Positions 44,187 to 55,559 of a stretch of 64,000 bases of DNA are shown in pieces. Position 1 is the first letter of the stretch. Each line of letters opens with the position of its first letter. A program made the translations under genes and the position numbers. The DNA comes from Breviolum minutum Mf 1.05b.01 (lineage: Eukaryota; Sar; Dinophyceae; Suessiales; Symbiodiniaceae), in NCBI GenBank assembly GCA_000507305.1, contig DF241092.1, positions 1-64,000 on the forward strand, written 5' to 3'. The notes below the pieces were generated by a model. It had not been told where the DNA came from. It saw only the letters and a program-made list of their open reading frames with translations, and made no database searches.

Positions 44187-46309
44187 TTGGAACAGTGTGT
44201 AAAGCTGTTTCGCTGCAGTCGGGCGAACCTGTACTGCCAATCCCGAGATCTTGGATTCGCTTCAGCGATAAGGGGAAAAATGAGTTATTGCCCTGCTGTG
44301 TCAACAAGACAGCCTGTTCATAAAAAACAAGACATTACAGTAGCTAGGATAGTTCAACCCCCTTTGCGCAGGTCCTGGTCCAACTGCAAAGAAACTGGTC
44401 GCGGCTTTAGCTGATGGGGTCCTGTCCTAAGATATGCTAAGGGTTGAGCTGCTTAAATTTCAACTTCCTCAAACTGATACATTGTAATAAGCTTCCCTTT
44501 GCCTAGGACCCTGCCAAGAAAATCATTGAGCTGGCCCGGACTATGGAAGAGGAAAGCCCTGGTAGCCTAAAGGGCATCAAATTTTTGGGTGACCTTGACC
44601 TGGGACATGCTGAAGCAAGGCTGCACCCTTTGGTTGAAAGTTGGAATCTAACTGTCCCAGTTCGAATTTCTCAGTTGAAACGAGGGTTGCTGATTATCCC
44701 CATGATTAGATGCACAAGTTGGTTCGACTACCTCATGAACAACAAGTCTGGGGTCCTATGTGGGGGCTTTGATGATCCAGGTTCCGATGGATTGCAAAAA
44801 AACCTCCAAAGCTTCTGGAGTGCTTACCGCTTGGAAGATCCAAATCATGATGTCTACCGAGTTCATGGTGAGAATTTGAAACGCTGTGTTCCCCTGTATC
44901 TCTATAGTGACGAGGGTCGTGGATACAGAAAATCCCCAGTCCAGGTCTTTGCTTTAGAAAGCATGTTTGGCATCCCTGATCCCAACGAAAAGAAACGAAA
45001 AGCTGATTCGATGGATTCTGCAGGAGAGCTTTCTTACTTGGATTCACAACTTCAACCATCTAGAGGGCATTCCTTCAACAGCCGTTTCTTAGTGGCCGTC
45101 ATGCCACACATCATGTACAAAGGGGATACTGGAAAACTTTTGTGGAAAGACATGGCAAAAGAAATTGCTGATGATTGCTGCAAATTATTTCATGATGGTG
45201 TTCAAGTTTGTGATCAAGGAGGTCGACAACAACAATTCTACGGAATAGTCTTGGGCCATAAGGGGGATTTTCCTGCCCATTGCAAAATTGGAAACCTTTG
45301 CCGATCTTTCATGAATTTGGGAAACCCTGCAGGGATGTGCCCTTTTTGCCTGGCAGGAACACCAGGAATGGATTGGGAGGATACCTCGCCTGCTGCACCA
45401 TGGGTTGGATCCATGTGGGCCACAGAGCCATGGATGGAAAACAATGCTCCAGCATTGCGTCAGGTGCCATGTGATCAATCCAGGGCTGCAAACTTTTACA
45501 AAGGTGATCCCTTCCATATTTTCAAGTATGGTATTGGAAGACATTTTGGAGCAAGCTGTGTGGTCATCTTGGGTCAATGGGGGTACTTCCCAGGGCCTAC
45601 AACCAATGTGAAAGATGTGCTTGCCAGAGCCCATAACGATTTTAAATGGTCGTGCAAACATGAGATTGCCCATGCTACTCCCAACATGAAAGGCTTCACA
45701 AAAGAACTATTCCACTTCCCTCGTTTGGACTCATTCCCCTGGGGTGGCTGGAAAGGGTCTGACTCGATGCTGGTTCTACGGTGGCTCCTCCGAGTCCTAC
45801 GTCACGGTGTGAGAGATGTTAACATGGATGCTAGACCAATGGTAGCATTGACCCAAAGTGCTCTGGATCCAAGTCATACTCCTTTTTTTGAGGCTATGCA
45901 TGATGCTGCCCAGTCAGGTTTACTTGTCTTTAGAATTCTGCACCAACCCAACCTCTGGGAAAATCGACAGAATTCTGAGCAGCTGGTTGAAAGTGTGGAT
46001 CTGTTTTGTGCTGCCTACAGTTTCTTAGCAAAAAAATCTTTGGATATGCGCATGTGCCGCTTCCATCTGGAGCCCACATTGCATCAGTATTTGCATCTGG
46101 GTGTTCGGGTGAGATTGATCCTACAGAACCCACGTGTCCAAAGAGTACTTAGCCCATGTTCCTTCCTTTGTGAATCAGGGGAAGACTTCATTGGACGAAT
46201 TGCTAGGATTAGTCGTCGAGCTCCAGCAAGGAATCTTTGCATGAGAACTATCCAACGATATCTGATCAAATTGCATCAGGTTTGGAACTCTACTTCTGGT
46301 AAACGATAG
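44187..46309 (+). CDS. cluster unit 4: Tnp2-like transposase-related protein
   Basis: A continuous exon 44507-46309 (601 codons including TAG) is preceded in phase by a 47 nt exon 44372-44418 (PTAKKLVAALADG) and possibly by 44187-44300. Counting from Met at 44543: SDEGRG with D123; KGDFPAHCKIGNLCR with D242; a zinc-knuckle-like CPFC at 266-269; and GDPFHIFKYGIGR with D322 and H325. This order (Asp, KGD/NDFPA, C-P-x-C, D-x-x-H-x-x-K) parallels Tnp2 transposases of CACTA/EnSpm elements, which use an RNase H-like DDE core. The C-terminus has FLCESGEDFIGRIARISRR. Family membership is inferred from motif order. From memory, close unnamed relatives are very numerous in dinoflagellates. The open frame is intact, so this copy could be functional. 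Confidence 0.75.
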
Positions 46310-47345
46310 AGTTGACCAAAAATGTGTGAGAAAAAAACCTGGAGCAAAAGGGGGAAGAAAAAGGGGGACGGAGAGCGGGGGGTGCAGCACAGCAAGCACA
46401 CTTCATGAGATATCATTAGACTTTGAGGGCTTTCATGGATAAACTAGAGTCATAGAGATTTTCATGATTGAAACATCAATACCATGGTTTTCAAGAATTG
46501 CCTTCGGCTAATATATTAGCCTCTAAGATCATCGGCTAAAATATTGTACCAAAAGGCTTCCCAGGTATATATATAATGTAATTGCAATGATATGTATGTC
46601 ATATGTGGATGTCCTAGATTCGCAATTTTCAGTGGGTAGTTTGCATATATGTTTAACGATGGATAATGGGATCGACCAAACAAAAATCGCCATCTCTATA
46701 CATCAAGATATTTGAAGTGCAGATGTTTTGCCCAGGAAGGTCTCTGAACCAGACCCGGGGGCTTTGAAGTTTGAGGCTGATGGGATTGGTGGGTCCATAT
46801 ATAGTTGGGGGGACATTCACACAATCCATCGAGTGCTGTAAGGTTGTTATAAAAGAAACATGAGAATGGAATAGTCTACTAAAGAGTTGACTTGTTTTTT
46901 TATGTTTGAAGTTTGAACTGCATATAGTGACTGCATCAACTTGGCATTAAGCAGATGTGTCTTGTGACAAATACCAATCTGTGTTGTCTCAGTGTTCACA
47001 AATAGCCTGGCATTGAATCGGCACTGTAGATTTCATTTTGTTTCACTTATAGTAGGGGATGCCATGGAAGAAAGAAAACAATATATTTGATACCTATATC
47101 GACGCCAGTCCAACCGTAGCGTGTATCATATCCTTTATCACCAAAGGGATTCCTATTATATATATATATGTAAACAATCGATGACCAATCCCCATGATTA
47201 CACAATGACAAAACCAAATTGGTTCATATTCACTGCCTGCAATGTAGAGATAAGATTCTACCCTCGATAAGGATTATCATAGCCGATTGGAAACCATACT
47301 AAACAACCAAGATTTTTTGGGTCCCGTGGTTCAAGCGTTTGGCAG
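46310..47345 (+). other. AT-rich stretch between cluster and PH-like gene
   Basis: No coding block seen. It contains AAGAATTGCCTTCGGCTAATAT near 46493, shared with about 32374-32395 (with one extra T there), and a short (TA)n tract near 47157. Confidence 0.5.
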
Positions 47346-48790
47346 GTCTACCGCCTGTTGAACGACACACGACACGACCTTCGATGCATTGAATTGCGTG
47401 AGGGTGAGCTGTTAGTCTACGACGCGAAGTCCTTGTCGCAGGTGGAACAAGGGAAATCAAGAGAAAGCAGAGACCGACTATGCTTGACTTGAATAATGTG
47501 GATGATGATCATGATGTTGATGGTGGTGATGATGTTCCAAGACATGTTTCGCATTTTTTTCCGTCATGAAGTTAAGTTGGCAAGTGATTTTTGTCAGAAC
47601 AAACTTCAGCCTGAGTGTAAAAGGAGCTTACAACCAAAAGATAGCCCCATTGGGTGCTTCCCCAGATTTCAACTATAGATGTGTTATATGTTTAGTTTGT
47701 TCATACTTTGCAATGAAACACACTATACTTACTATAGACATCACTTTTGATTTTTGTTGAGCTCATCATTTAAGGTAAACCTATAGCATCCTGCGGTTGG
47801 ACTTTCTCTCCGATTGACAGGTGAAATATCGAGTGCAGATCCCTGATGGTATGGACTGGGGGATTTCACCCGGGTGAAGGTTGGTTGGGGACTGACTTAC
47901 CCCTCCGAAAACCTAAGATGACTGGCTGGAAAATCCACCATTTGAGAATCATGTATTTCTTTATTGAAAAATGGGGACTTTTCCAATGTCATGTGGATTT
48001 TTCACTCAGAAAATCATCCCCCAACAGAATCCGATGGAACATGATGGAAACCATGGATGTGCAGCAAGGAAGCCCATCAATTCTTAACCAGAGATACCTC
48101 GGGTTCGACGGGTTCGACAGGACCGTGTGCTCTTGAAAAGCGATACGATCTTAGAGATGTCCTTCACGGTGCTTCCAGCCACAGATCGAAAGAAAGTGAC
48201 TTGGATGGATTTTTGTTTCTTGTGTTGGCACGACAATGTTTTGCCACCTTTAAGTTGGTATCTACCCTCCCTGAAACTAACACAGCACCTGAAAATAGGC
48301 CGAAACCCAAAAGGAAACTAAGACTAATCTTCCAACCATCCATTTTTAGGTGCTACCAAGTATGTTAGTTTCAGGGTAGCCGGGTAGCCTTTGTAGAACT
48401 GAGAGATATATAGATTTCACCTAAGATATCTAGCTATTAGCGATGTAGTTGGTCTGACCCTGTGGATCTACAGATTGAGTTTGCCAGTTTGCCATTACCG
48501 AGTTGTTGGAAATTCTGTGATTCTGGTGGTGTTGCATATGTTGTATACAAACACAGAAATTTATGACGATGTTACAATACTACTTGGTAGGATGAGGTGT
48601 TTTGAGTGGAAATAAACGAAATTAAGCTATGTCGGCAGAGTTATTTCACCTCACTTTTACCCGTTTTTTTTGGTCCCAATGCAACGTCGTCATCTTTGGT
48701 CTATTTCATGGATGCCAGGTGATGAAGCAAAAAGACTACATCTTTGAATTTACTTCTGCAGAGGAAGCAGATGTCTTTTGTGAGGACAAA
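47346..48790 (+). CDS. PH-domain-like protein with a 28 nt microexon
   Basis: Exons 47346-47441, 47821-47848, 48121-48257 and 48719-about 48780 join in phase (0, 0/1, 1/0, 0). Protein: VYRLLNDTRHDLRCIELREG, ELLVYDAKSLSQ; VKYRVQIPDG; YDLRDVLHGASSHRSKES, DLDGFLFLVLARQCFATF; KDYIFEFTSAEEADVFCE. The pattern (basic strand, ELREGELLVYD, YDLRDV, FLFLVLAR, YIFEFTSAEEADVF) fits the strands and start of the C-terminal helix of a pleckstrin-homology fold. Phosphoinositide or protein binding would be expected but is not shown. The 5' and 3' ends are not resolved. Intron 48258-48718 begins with a family G element. Confidence 0.55.
48261..48380 (+). mobile_element. family G inverted-repeat element at a splice donor
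   Basis: Left CTACCCTCCCTGAAACTAAC mirrors right GTTAGTTTCAGGGTAG, with inner mirror AGCACCTGAAAATA / TTTTTAGGTGCT. It starts three bases after the donor GT at 48258. Confidence 0.7.
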
Positions 48791-50377
48791 ATCTTTTTCG
48801 CCGTTTTTGTGGGCTGATGAGGCTTTTTTCATACTTGAAAAGTAGCAACTAGACTCTGACAATTGAGGGAAATGCATGGTCCCAGTAATACGTGGTAGGT
48901 ACCTGTACCGTAGTTACCAGGTATAGAACGCCATCAGAACGCCTTTTTATCGTGTTGGATGATGTTAGGTGATCCTTCTGACAGAAACGGAAATCTTCCT
49001 TCAGCAGAGATTGGTACTTGTACGACTTGCTGCCTCGTTGGATCCTATTGGCATCCTATTGGCTCATTTGATGTCCTTGCAGAGACGACAAAAAACCATG
49101 AATGTCACCACATCTAAACACTTGCACTGTGTTGAAATCAAGGTTTGCCCCCCCCAAAATGGTACAAAGTTGTACCCCTTTCACACCATCACCATCCAAC
49201 TTTTGTTGGAACCCCGTGGAAACCAGGAGATTTGGAATCAAGGGGTTCGATAGTGAAGTTGTACAGATTTGTACCTTGGCTTGGCAAGGAGTTGGTTCCC
49301 CTGATTGCTTGCTGTTGATTAAAAAATGATAAGCAGGGTGATCAATGGTGATCACCCTTGATGATGGTTGAATGAATATAACCTCCCACTAATCAATACA
49401 GACTCATTGATGTTTCGGCTAAATAGCACCCTTGATGTTCATGTGTTTCTTCCATTGTATGCCTTCAATCGGCTCACATCACTCGGCATGTTTGTTGGAT
49501 CCTAGGAGTCTTGCACGCTACACGCTATTTCGTAACGCCTCAAGACTTGAGCCTTCTTCCATCTGTACAGTGGGACTCTCCCTGATTCTGTGCTGTGAGA
49601 CAAACACATCAAATTACTCGAAATGATTTTATATGTTCAAAACAGCGGGTATGTTTTGTTCATAATATAACAAGGTAATTACAACAAATGTTGGATCATC
49701 TTTAGATTATGCTACAAAGGTAATTCTACCTGATACTTGTCTCATAGCGCAATATTCTCAAAGCAGATGCTGACCGATGCTCCTCAACCGAAACCTGTGT
49801 GAAGCCACAGATTTTTTTATCTTAAAAAAAGGCGAGTTTGCCGTTGGGGTAATTTGCTGAGTTGCACAAGAAGAGGATCGACAAAGCCCTGGTTTTTGGA
49901 GGAAAGATGGCCTCCCTGGGAAGATATCTTGAATGCATGGAAACCCCTTTGATTCTTTGATTTGCAGCCACTAATAGGAATGTTGCCATTGTTTTTAAGG
50001 ATGTTGTTTCATGATTCGGCGATGATTACGTGTTGAGATATTATATTCCATATTTCTACATTCCATATTCTAGCTAAAGGTTGACTTGATGGCCAACATG
50101 GCTGTTGCATATTTCTTAACAAAGTCATGTGGCATCATGCATGAAAGAGTTGGATTCTGCGATCCAGTAAACATCATCCAATGGTTTCTATTATCATGTA
50201 CATCAATCCATATTACATGACATGTATATAGATAAATATGAATTTACATGATAAACATATATACGTATTTTTAGATGAATTCAACTAACATATACAAATA
50301 TGAATGTATGATTTACATAGACACAACAGTCATTCTACTGGAACTGTATTTGTACCAAGCTCGCATCAGCGGCATCA

Positions 50378-50515
50378 AAGCGGTCAAACTGTTGGATGAT
50401 CCAATCATGAGCATGTTCCTCGTACATTGAGGACGTTTGCGGAATTTGGGTGGTTTCAAAAGATCATCATTGTTCATATCATGAAATTTGGTGAATCAGT
50501 TTGCAACTAGAATCA
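50378..50515 (+). repeat. inverted copy of 56287-56408
   Basis: It contains CAAACTGTTGGATGATCCAA, GGGTGGTTTCAAAAGATCAT and ATCATGAAATTTGGTGAATC. All three occur in reverse complement at 56287-56408 in the mirrored order, about 85-95% identical by eye. Confidence 0.75.
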
Positions 50516-50562
50516 ACTAGCAAATCAACAAGTTGTAAACACCACATTTTCTTTTATACCTT

Positions 50563-50659
50563 GTTGGTGGTTTCAAATATTTTTTAATGTTCACCCCCTA
50601 CTTGGGAAATAATCTCATTCGAAACACTATTTTTCAAATAGGTTGAAACCACCAACTAG
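50563..50659 (+). mobile_element. family B inverted-repeat element
   Basis: The ends TTGGTGGTTTCAAATAT and TTGAAACCACCAACTAG are inverted, with CACCCCCTACTTGGGAAATA inside. Confidence 0.78.
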
Positions 50660-50698
50660 ATACCCTTTGAAATCTGAAACTAAATACAAACACAGCTT

Positions 50699-50925
50699 TT
50701 TTCTTTTGCTGCTTCTCGGATCGAGATTGACAAACATCGCAGCTGTCGGGTGATGATTCCTTTGCTTTTTACAAACCCTTTGATGTGGATTCAGTTGTAG
50801 AAGTTGACAGCTGTAGCAAAATCTGGCAAACTCCAAAGTGATCAACGCTTTTTTTGAGTTGGGATCGAATGTAATGATTGGGATTGCTGGCAAAGCCCCT
50901 TGCTATGCTAGTAATTTAGTTGAAG
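50699..50925 (+). CDS. one or two exons, unknown product
   Basis: Exon 50817-50925 (TGTAG acceptor, GAAG|GT donor) reads NLANSKVINAFFELGSNVM then IGIAGKAPCYASNLVEG. Upstream, about 50699-50793, one frame reads AASRIEIDKHRSCRVMIPLL and may be the preceding exon. Small hydrophobic and Gly-rich; not recognised. Confidence 0.48.
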
Positions 50926-51189
50926 GTTTGCATTTTTATCATACAAGTAGTTGCTGTTAATAGCTGGCGGGAAATAATCTATACCTGGCAATTCCTGCTG
51001 ATTGCTGATGTTATCACAAATACATCATAAAAAAGACTGACATAGAGATGAGGAAGTTTTATTGTTGCTTGACTCAACGTGAAACTCCGAAGAATAATAT
51101 ATGTATATAAGATAATATGTAAAAATACGTGTCAATGCCATACCAAATGTAACTCAAAGCTATCACAACCTGAAACCAGTGACATGGAT

Positions 51190-51534
51190 CTTCGGCGTTC
51201 TTCATGTTGCGCCAATGTCCACAAAGTCTCTGGCGCTGACGTGCGCCTGGCTTGTCTTGACCCGTGAAATTTCACAAGGTCTCATTCCTTCATTCCCTTT
51301 GTTTGACGTTTTGATTGACATTTTGATTTCATCCCTGTTGAGGAAAAAAACACGGAAAACACCTTTAAGTGTGTGTATGTGTTTTCCCTAATTTTGGATG
51401 GAGTTTGTACCCAAATTGTTTACCTGTGACTTCCATCCATCAAGTCGTTAATAAGCCTTGAGCGCCAGCTTGGTGCGGCCTGGGGCCCTTGAACTGCGTC
51501 AAGTGTTTCAAGATGAGTGCCTTTGTCCTGGAAG
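51190..51534 (+). CDS. two exon candidates, unknown product
   Basis: About 51190-51290: a frame reading MSTKSLALTCAWLVLTREIS ends near CACAAG|GTCTC; a second frame (SSCCANVHKVSGADVRLACL) stops earlier. About 51472-51533: ASLVRPGALELRQVFQDECL, ending at GAAG|GTGT. They are not joined confidently. Confidence 0.35.
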
Positions 51535-52329
51535 GTGTAGGGGGAGCTCCAAAGGGGGGGTCAGTGGCTTCAGAGATGTGGGTTTTAGAGGCCAGGGGTT
51601 GAGGCATGCTTAAAAAGGCTTGGTATTTTGTTAGATGCTGCTAATGTTTTATACTCAGTAGATTTTTTTGATGAGTTCCAGATGCGTTTGATGGGTTTGA
51701 AAAGCATCCAGCATCACTCTTTAAACCGTTATAATTTGCAGTACCGTTGCACGATTCTGAATTTAATTCCTGGAGCGAACACATCAAACTAGGATTTAGT
51801 TGCAACAAACACAAAAAACAACCTACCAACAACAATGATGATGGGGTGACCTACACATGGCCGCTCCCAAATTGCTTCCCTTTCTTTGGGGCTTGATGCA
51901 AAAAGTCGCCAGTCGTGCCAAGCGTCGACATAAGGCGACTTAAGCCCGGTCAATTGCTGGTGTGGTGGCCCAACTGGAAATGATGGATTTTGAGAGCCAA
52001 TGTTCCGAAGAGCCAAATGTGAAAATTGCAGCAATGTAACGGCTGTTTTGATTGTTGAGATACATCATGTTTGGATGTCAAACCTTTTGATAGGTTTTTC
52101 ATCTTATGACTTTCTAGTACAAAATGCTAATGGTGGGTGATACCCTTTAACAAGCTGCGGCTTTCATGGCTGTAAGATGATCCATTGTTTGGATCAATCA
52201 ACATCCATTTCATCAGGAGGATAGGAGGCATCATTTGTTGTTTCCTTTGGAAACTTTCCAACCTTTGGCTTTCCTGACATTCGGTATTTTCACGTTGATA
52301 CCCTACGATTTTTTTACTCACCTGATTGA

Positions 52330-52690
52330 GGTTCAAGTTGAATACAGCAGTGTGCAACCTTTGGATGGAGAGATGTTTGTTGCGACCTCGGCAACCGGGC
52401 AACCTCGGCAGGGACTTATTGATTTTGTGTTATTCTGTCAAAGAATTAACATGTGGCAAATAATTGACGGTTTATATTAGAGGATTGGTGGTGTCTAGCC
52501 AAGGCCAAGATGGAAACATCATTGCATCAACTGAAATTTTGTTTGATGCAATGTTTGGACTGTGTTTTTTGCCGGTTTGATTCCGCTTGCCACTTCACTT
52601 TTGCCGCTGTTGAATGCTAGTGACCTGACCAAGAACTTTCTAGATGACATCAATGGAAGTTTCAAAAAAACGGCATCTCCACCTTTGTAT
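52330..52690 (+). CDS. two exon candidates, unknown product
   Basis: About 52330-52440: YSSVQPLDGEMFVATSATGQ then PRQGLIDFVLFCQR. About 52560-52680: FAGLIPLATSLLPLLNASDL then TKNFLDDINGSFKK. Both are long single-frame blocks with coding-like composition; splice borders are not fixed. Confidence 0.38.
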
Positions 52691-53139
52691 TGGTCATCCA
52701 GATCTCCAAGTATATTATAAGCATTCAACCTATCCAATCAATCTAACCCATGCACATCCGGCTGAGAACTGCTCTGGAGTCTTTGAGAAACTTCAGACTC
52801 CACACGTGATGGGCGTGGAGGGTGTTGGGATCTTAATGGGATTTCTTCCATGACAAGGAGGCCATAAACAGGGTGCCTTCCGGGTTCCAGGATTGATATT
52901 GATGAATATTGATGATATAGGTTGAAGTTGAATAGTTTAGGTTTGGTTCCATTGCTTGCTGTGTTGAATGGTGATAAAAAGGTGAATACTGTGGTTCTCA
53001 ACAAACCACTTCTGAGAGGGATATTTGAGGAAAGAGCAGACTGAACACTATGGTATGGTAAGCAAGCGGAGTATGGAAATGGCAGATATGTTGCTTGATG
53101 ACGGAAGAGGATGAAACCTGCTGAAAAGACTTCGTGTTG

Positions 53140-53740
53140 ATAATTCGTGACGAGGAGGTTGAAGATGGAGGTGACGCCCACGTTTTCAAGATCAACACTA
53201 CCCTCTTCCATTTGTCTTGCCTTAATTCTTATCTTCATCACCCTCCCTCATTGTTCCAGGGTCCCGGTCACCCTCCTAAATCATCGTCACTGACACAAAC
53301 GGATTTTTTGTGGCAAAAAATAATATCAGGTCGCCGGTGTCCTCTGTGGGCATAGGAAATCACCCAAATCACCGTCATTGATTTGGCTGAGGTGGGTGTG
53401 GTTTTGAAGTCTGCAAGTAAAACCGTCCCAGAAGGGGCAAGGACTGAGTTGGACTGGTTCCAAATGATCAGGGCAAGATGCCTTTCAATAAACAAGTTTG
53501 GTTCTGTATCCCTAGTTCCAGTTCAGAAAGCACGGGATGATGGACTACGGAGTACGTGCTTCTCGTGATTCTTTGCTCAACAAGCCAGCAGAACCACTCC
53601 CCACTGTAACGTGCCTAACATGCACGGTGAACAAAGAGAGCCACCAAGCGCCCAGAAGAGGATTGCATTCCTATTGCAGAAGTTCTTCAATGATGAGCGT
53701 TGGAATCTTACAAATCTGTGTTCACATTTGCCCTAGGGCA
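53140..53740 (+). CDS. exon candidates, unknown product
   Basis: About 53380-53568: MAEVGVVLKSASKTVPEGA, RTELDWFQMIRARCLSIN, KFGSVSLVPVQKARDDG. About 53615-53742: MHGEQREPPSAQKRIAFLL then QKFFNDERWNLTNLCSHLP before TAG. The second ends in an in-frame stop and may be terminal. An acidic patch (RDEEVEDGGDAHVFKI) lies at about 53143-53190. Confidence 0.4.
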
Positions 53741-54536
53741 TAAATGGTGTGGAATGGCGTAACTTTGGAGCCATGAAGATCCATGAAGTAATTTTTCAGG
53801 ACCTTTTGGTTGCACATGCAATGATTGCTTCAAACTTCTTGTTATTTCGACCTCCCTGTCATCAGTTGGGTCTTTGCAACCACGCCGTACTGTAGAAGTA
53901 TTGATGGTTCAGATTCTTTGCCTTTCTTTGCTTTAAATTGGCAGATTATGGAATCGATACAGTGTTTTGGTATGGGGTAATGAAGCACAGCTTTGTCACT
54001 TAATGCTATGTGAATGAATCGTTTTTTTGCAAGCACCAGAGCTCAAACAAGACGAGGTGGATATGCAGTGGTAGTAGCACGATCGTTTTCAATAAATTGC
54101 ATTTTTGAGATGTTTTGAAGTATGCACCAGAACTACAATGTTGATCAATTGTCCATTTTACATCACATAGTTCTTCATAGTTTTGTTTGGTTTGACTTTG
54201 CCCCAGAGGCCATGGTGCTTGGCAGAAGCGTTTGGTTTTGGATGAAGCAAGAGCACTGATTTTTTCAGTGCCTTTGTCCAGTTGGGGCAATCTAAATGAC
54301 AAGTCATGGAAGATAATTTGATGGTTGGAGAGGTGTGGGTGGCAATGTTTGAATGTGTTTCAATTTCCAACTTTTCAGATTTGATGTATATTGCCATATT
54401 AATATATTGATGTTAGTTTCTCAAATGAGAAAAGTCCCATGAAAGCACACCTAGGACCTAGGATGGTGGATCCTGTTGTTTGTAGCTGCTGCGTTGTATG
54501 GCCGTAGTCAGTTTGGGATTGTGATCAAACTTCGAG

Positions 54537-54699
54537 GATGTTGGGACCCTCCTTAGAAGTCTCATGGACGATGAAAGTGATAAGAGGACCAACTAAGATG
54601 ATCGGCGACGCTGGCAGTACAGAAATCAGAGTTTGTTCTGTTATTGTCATTTCTGTGATCATCATTAAGCAGAAAACTGACATTTGTTGCAGCAGTGCT

Positions 54700-54744
<45 letters not shown>

Positions 54745-54863
54745 GGTGATGATGGTGATGATGATTCTGATTCTGATTCTGTTGATTCTGCTTATCATCC
54801 GCATGAGCATGTTACCATTTTTTGCACCCATTTGGACGCGAAAACATGCACTGATGCACCCAG
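54537..54863 (+). CDS. two exons with an Asp/Gly repeat segment
   Basis: Exon 54537-about 54584 (CGAG|G acceptor) reads DVGTLLRSLMDDESDK. Exon 54693-54863 (GTTGCAG acceptor, CCAG|GTTCC donor) encodes SSAAAAADDDDDD, then six Gly, then DDGDDDSDSDSVDSAYH, PHEHVTIFCTHLDAKTC. The join is in phase only with a GA donor (AAGAG|GACC), which dinoflagellates can use but which is not proven here. The Ala/Asp/Gly run is coded by GCT, GAT and GGT triplet repeats and is probably length-polymorphic. Confidence 0.48.
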
Positions 54864-55227
54864 GTTCCACCCGTGCGGTCTCTCAGGCCATCACCCAAAT
54901 CTTTAAGAATCCAGGTTCACCAACAAAAATCACCAACAAGAAATCCCCCCCCCCAAAAAAAAATATACATGCAGTGTACAGATGTGTACAGTACCAGTAC
55001 CCCTTAGCATCATTTAGCATCTATATAAGCATAGTTGTAACACACCATTTTTCTCCAGCTTTTCTTTCGCTGCCCTAGGGGTTGTTACAACACCAAGGTG
55101 GTTGGCCTCAATCAGATTGCTGCTTGTATCACATCCACCGTTGGGGTATCTCAGGGCCCGGTTGGAAGGGTAGGGGTATCCGATGCACCACGGTTGAAGC
55201 CCAAAACCTGACATTTTTGTGACATAA

Positions 55228-55344
55228 CTGGGTGGTGGCAACTCAAATATTTTTTTTAAAATGTTCACCCCTATTTTTGGGGAAGATTCCCATTTGGGCG
55301 AGCATATAATTTTTCAAATGGGTTGTGAATCAACCACCAGCTAG
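55228..55344 (+). mobile_element. family B element, diverged
   Basis: The core CACCCCTATTTTTGGGGAAG is conserved. The ends (GGGTGGTGGCAACTCAAATA and its mirror near 55325-55342) carry the same extra insertion on both sides, implying compensatory or ancestral change. Confidence 0.65.
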
Positions 55345-55456
55345 ATTCACAAACTATAAAACATTATAAGACTAAGAATATGTCAGATATAAGAAAGCCA
55401 ACCGGGTTTTAGAACTATATTGAAGGGTAAGGGTTGAGGTCGGACAGAAGGATCAG

Positions 55457-55559
55457 GTGCGTTTCGCCTTCGGTTTTGTGGCTGCAGGTGGCAGCCTTGG
55501 CTTTCCTCAAACCTTTTGCTCCTGGCTCACAGATTCTGGTGTTGGGAAGACCCAGTTTG
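55457..55559 (+). CDS. exon, unknown product
   Basis: ATCAG|G acceptor; the frame reads VRFAFGFVAAGGSLGFPQT then FCSWLTDSGVGKTQFG, with a TTTG|GTATCG donor. An alternative frame (LAFLKPFAPGSQILVLG) is also open. Confidence 0.45.

Larger units (their letters stand above)
48791..50690 (+). other. mostly intron/intergenic with weak exon candidates
   Basis: Weak candidates lie at about 49502-49550 (SLARYTLFRNASR) and 49875-49930 (KKRIDKALVFGGKMAS). A stretch at about 49150-49295 has partly inverted ends around GGTACAAAGTTGTACC and GTACAGATTTGTACC. Segment 50378-50515 is the inverted partner of 56287-56408. Confidence 0.3.

Noticed and set aside
52790-52870. Possible family A copy (GGGATTTCTTCCATGAC)
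   Set aside because: Only one end is recognisable; no mirrored left end within 150 bp.
54562-54870. Minus-strand frame of Ile/Thr repeats
   Set aside because: Shadow of the GAT/GGT triplet repeat coding on the + strand.
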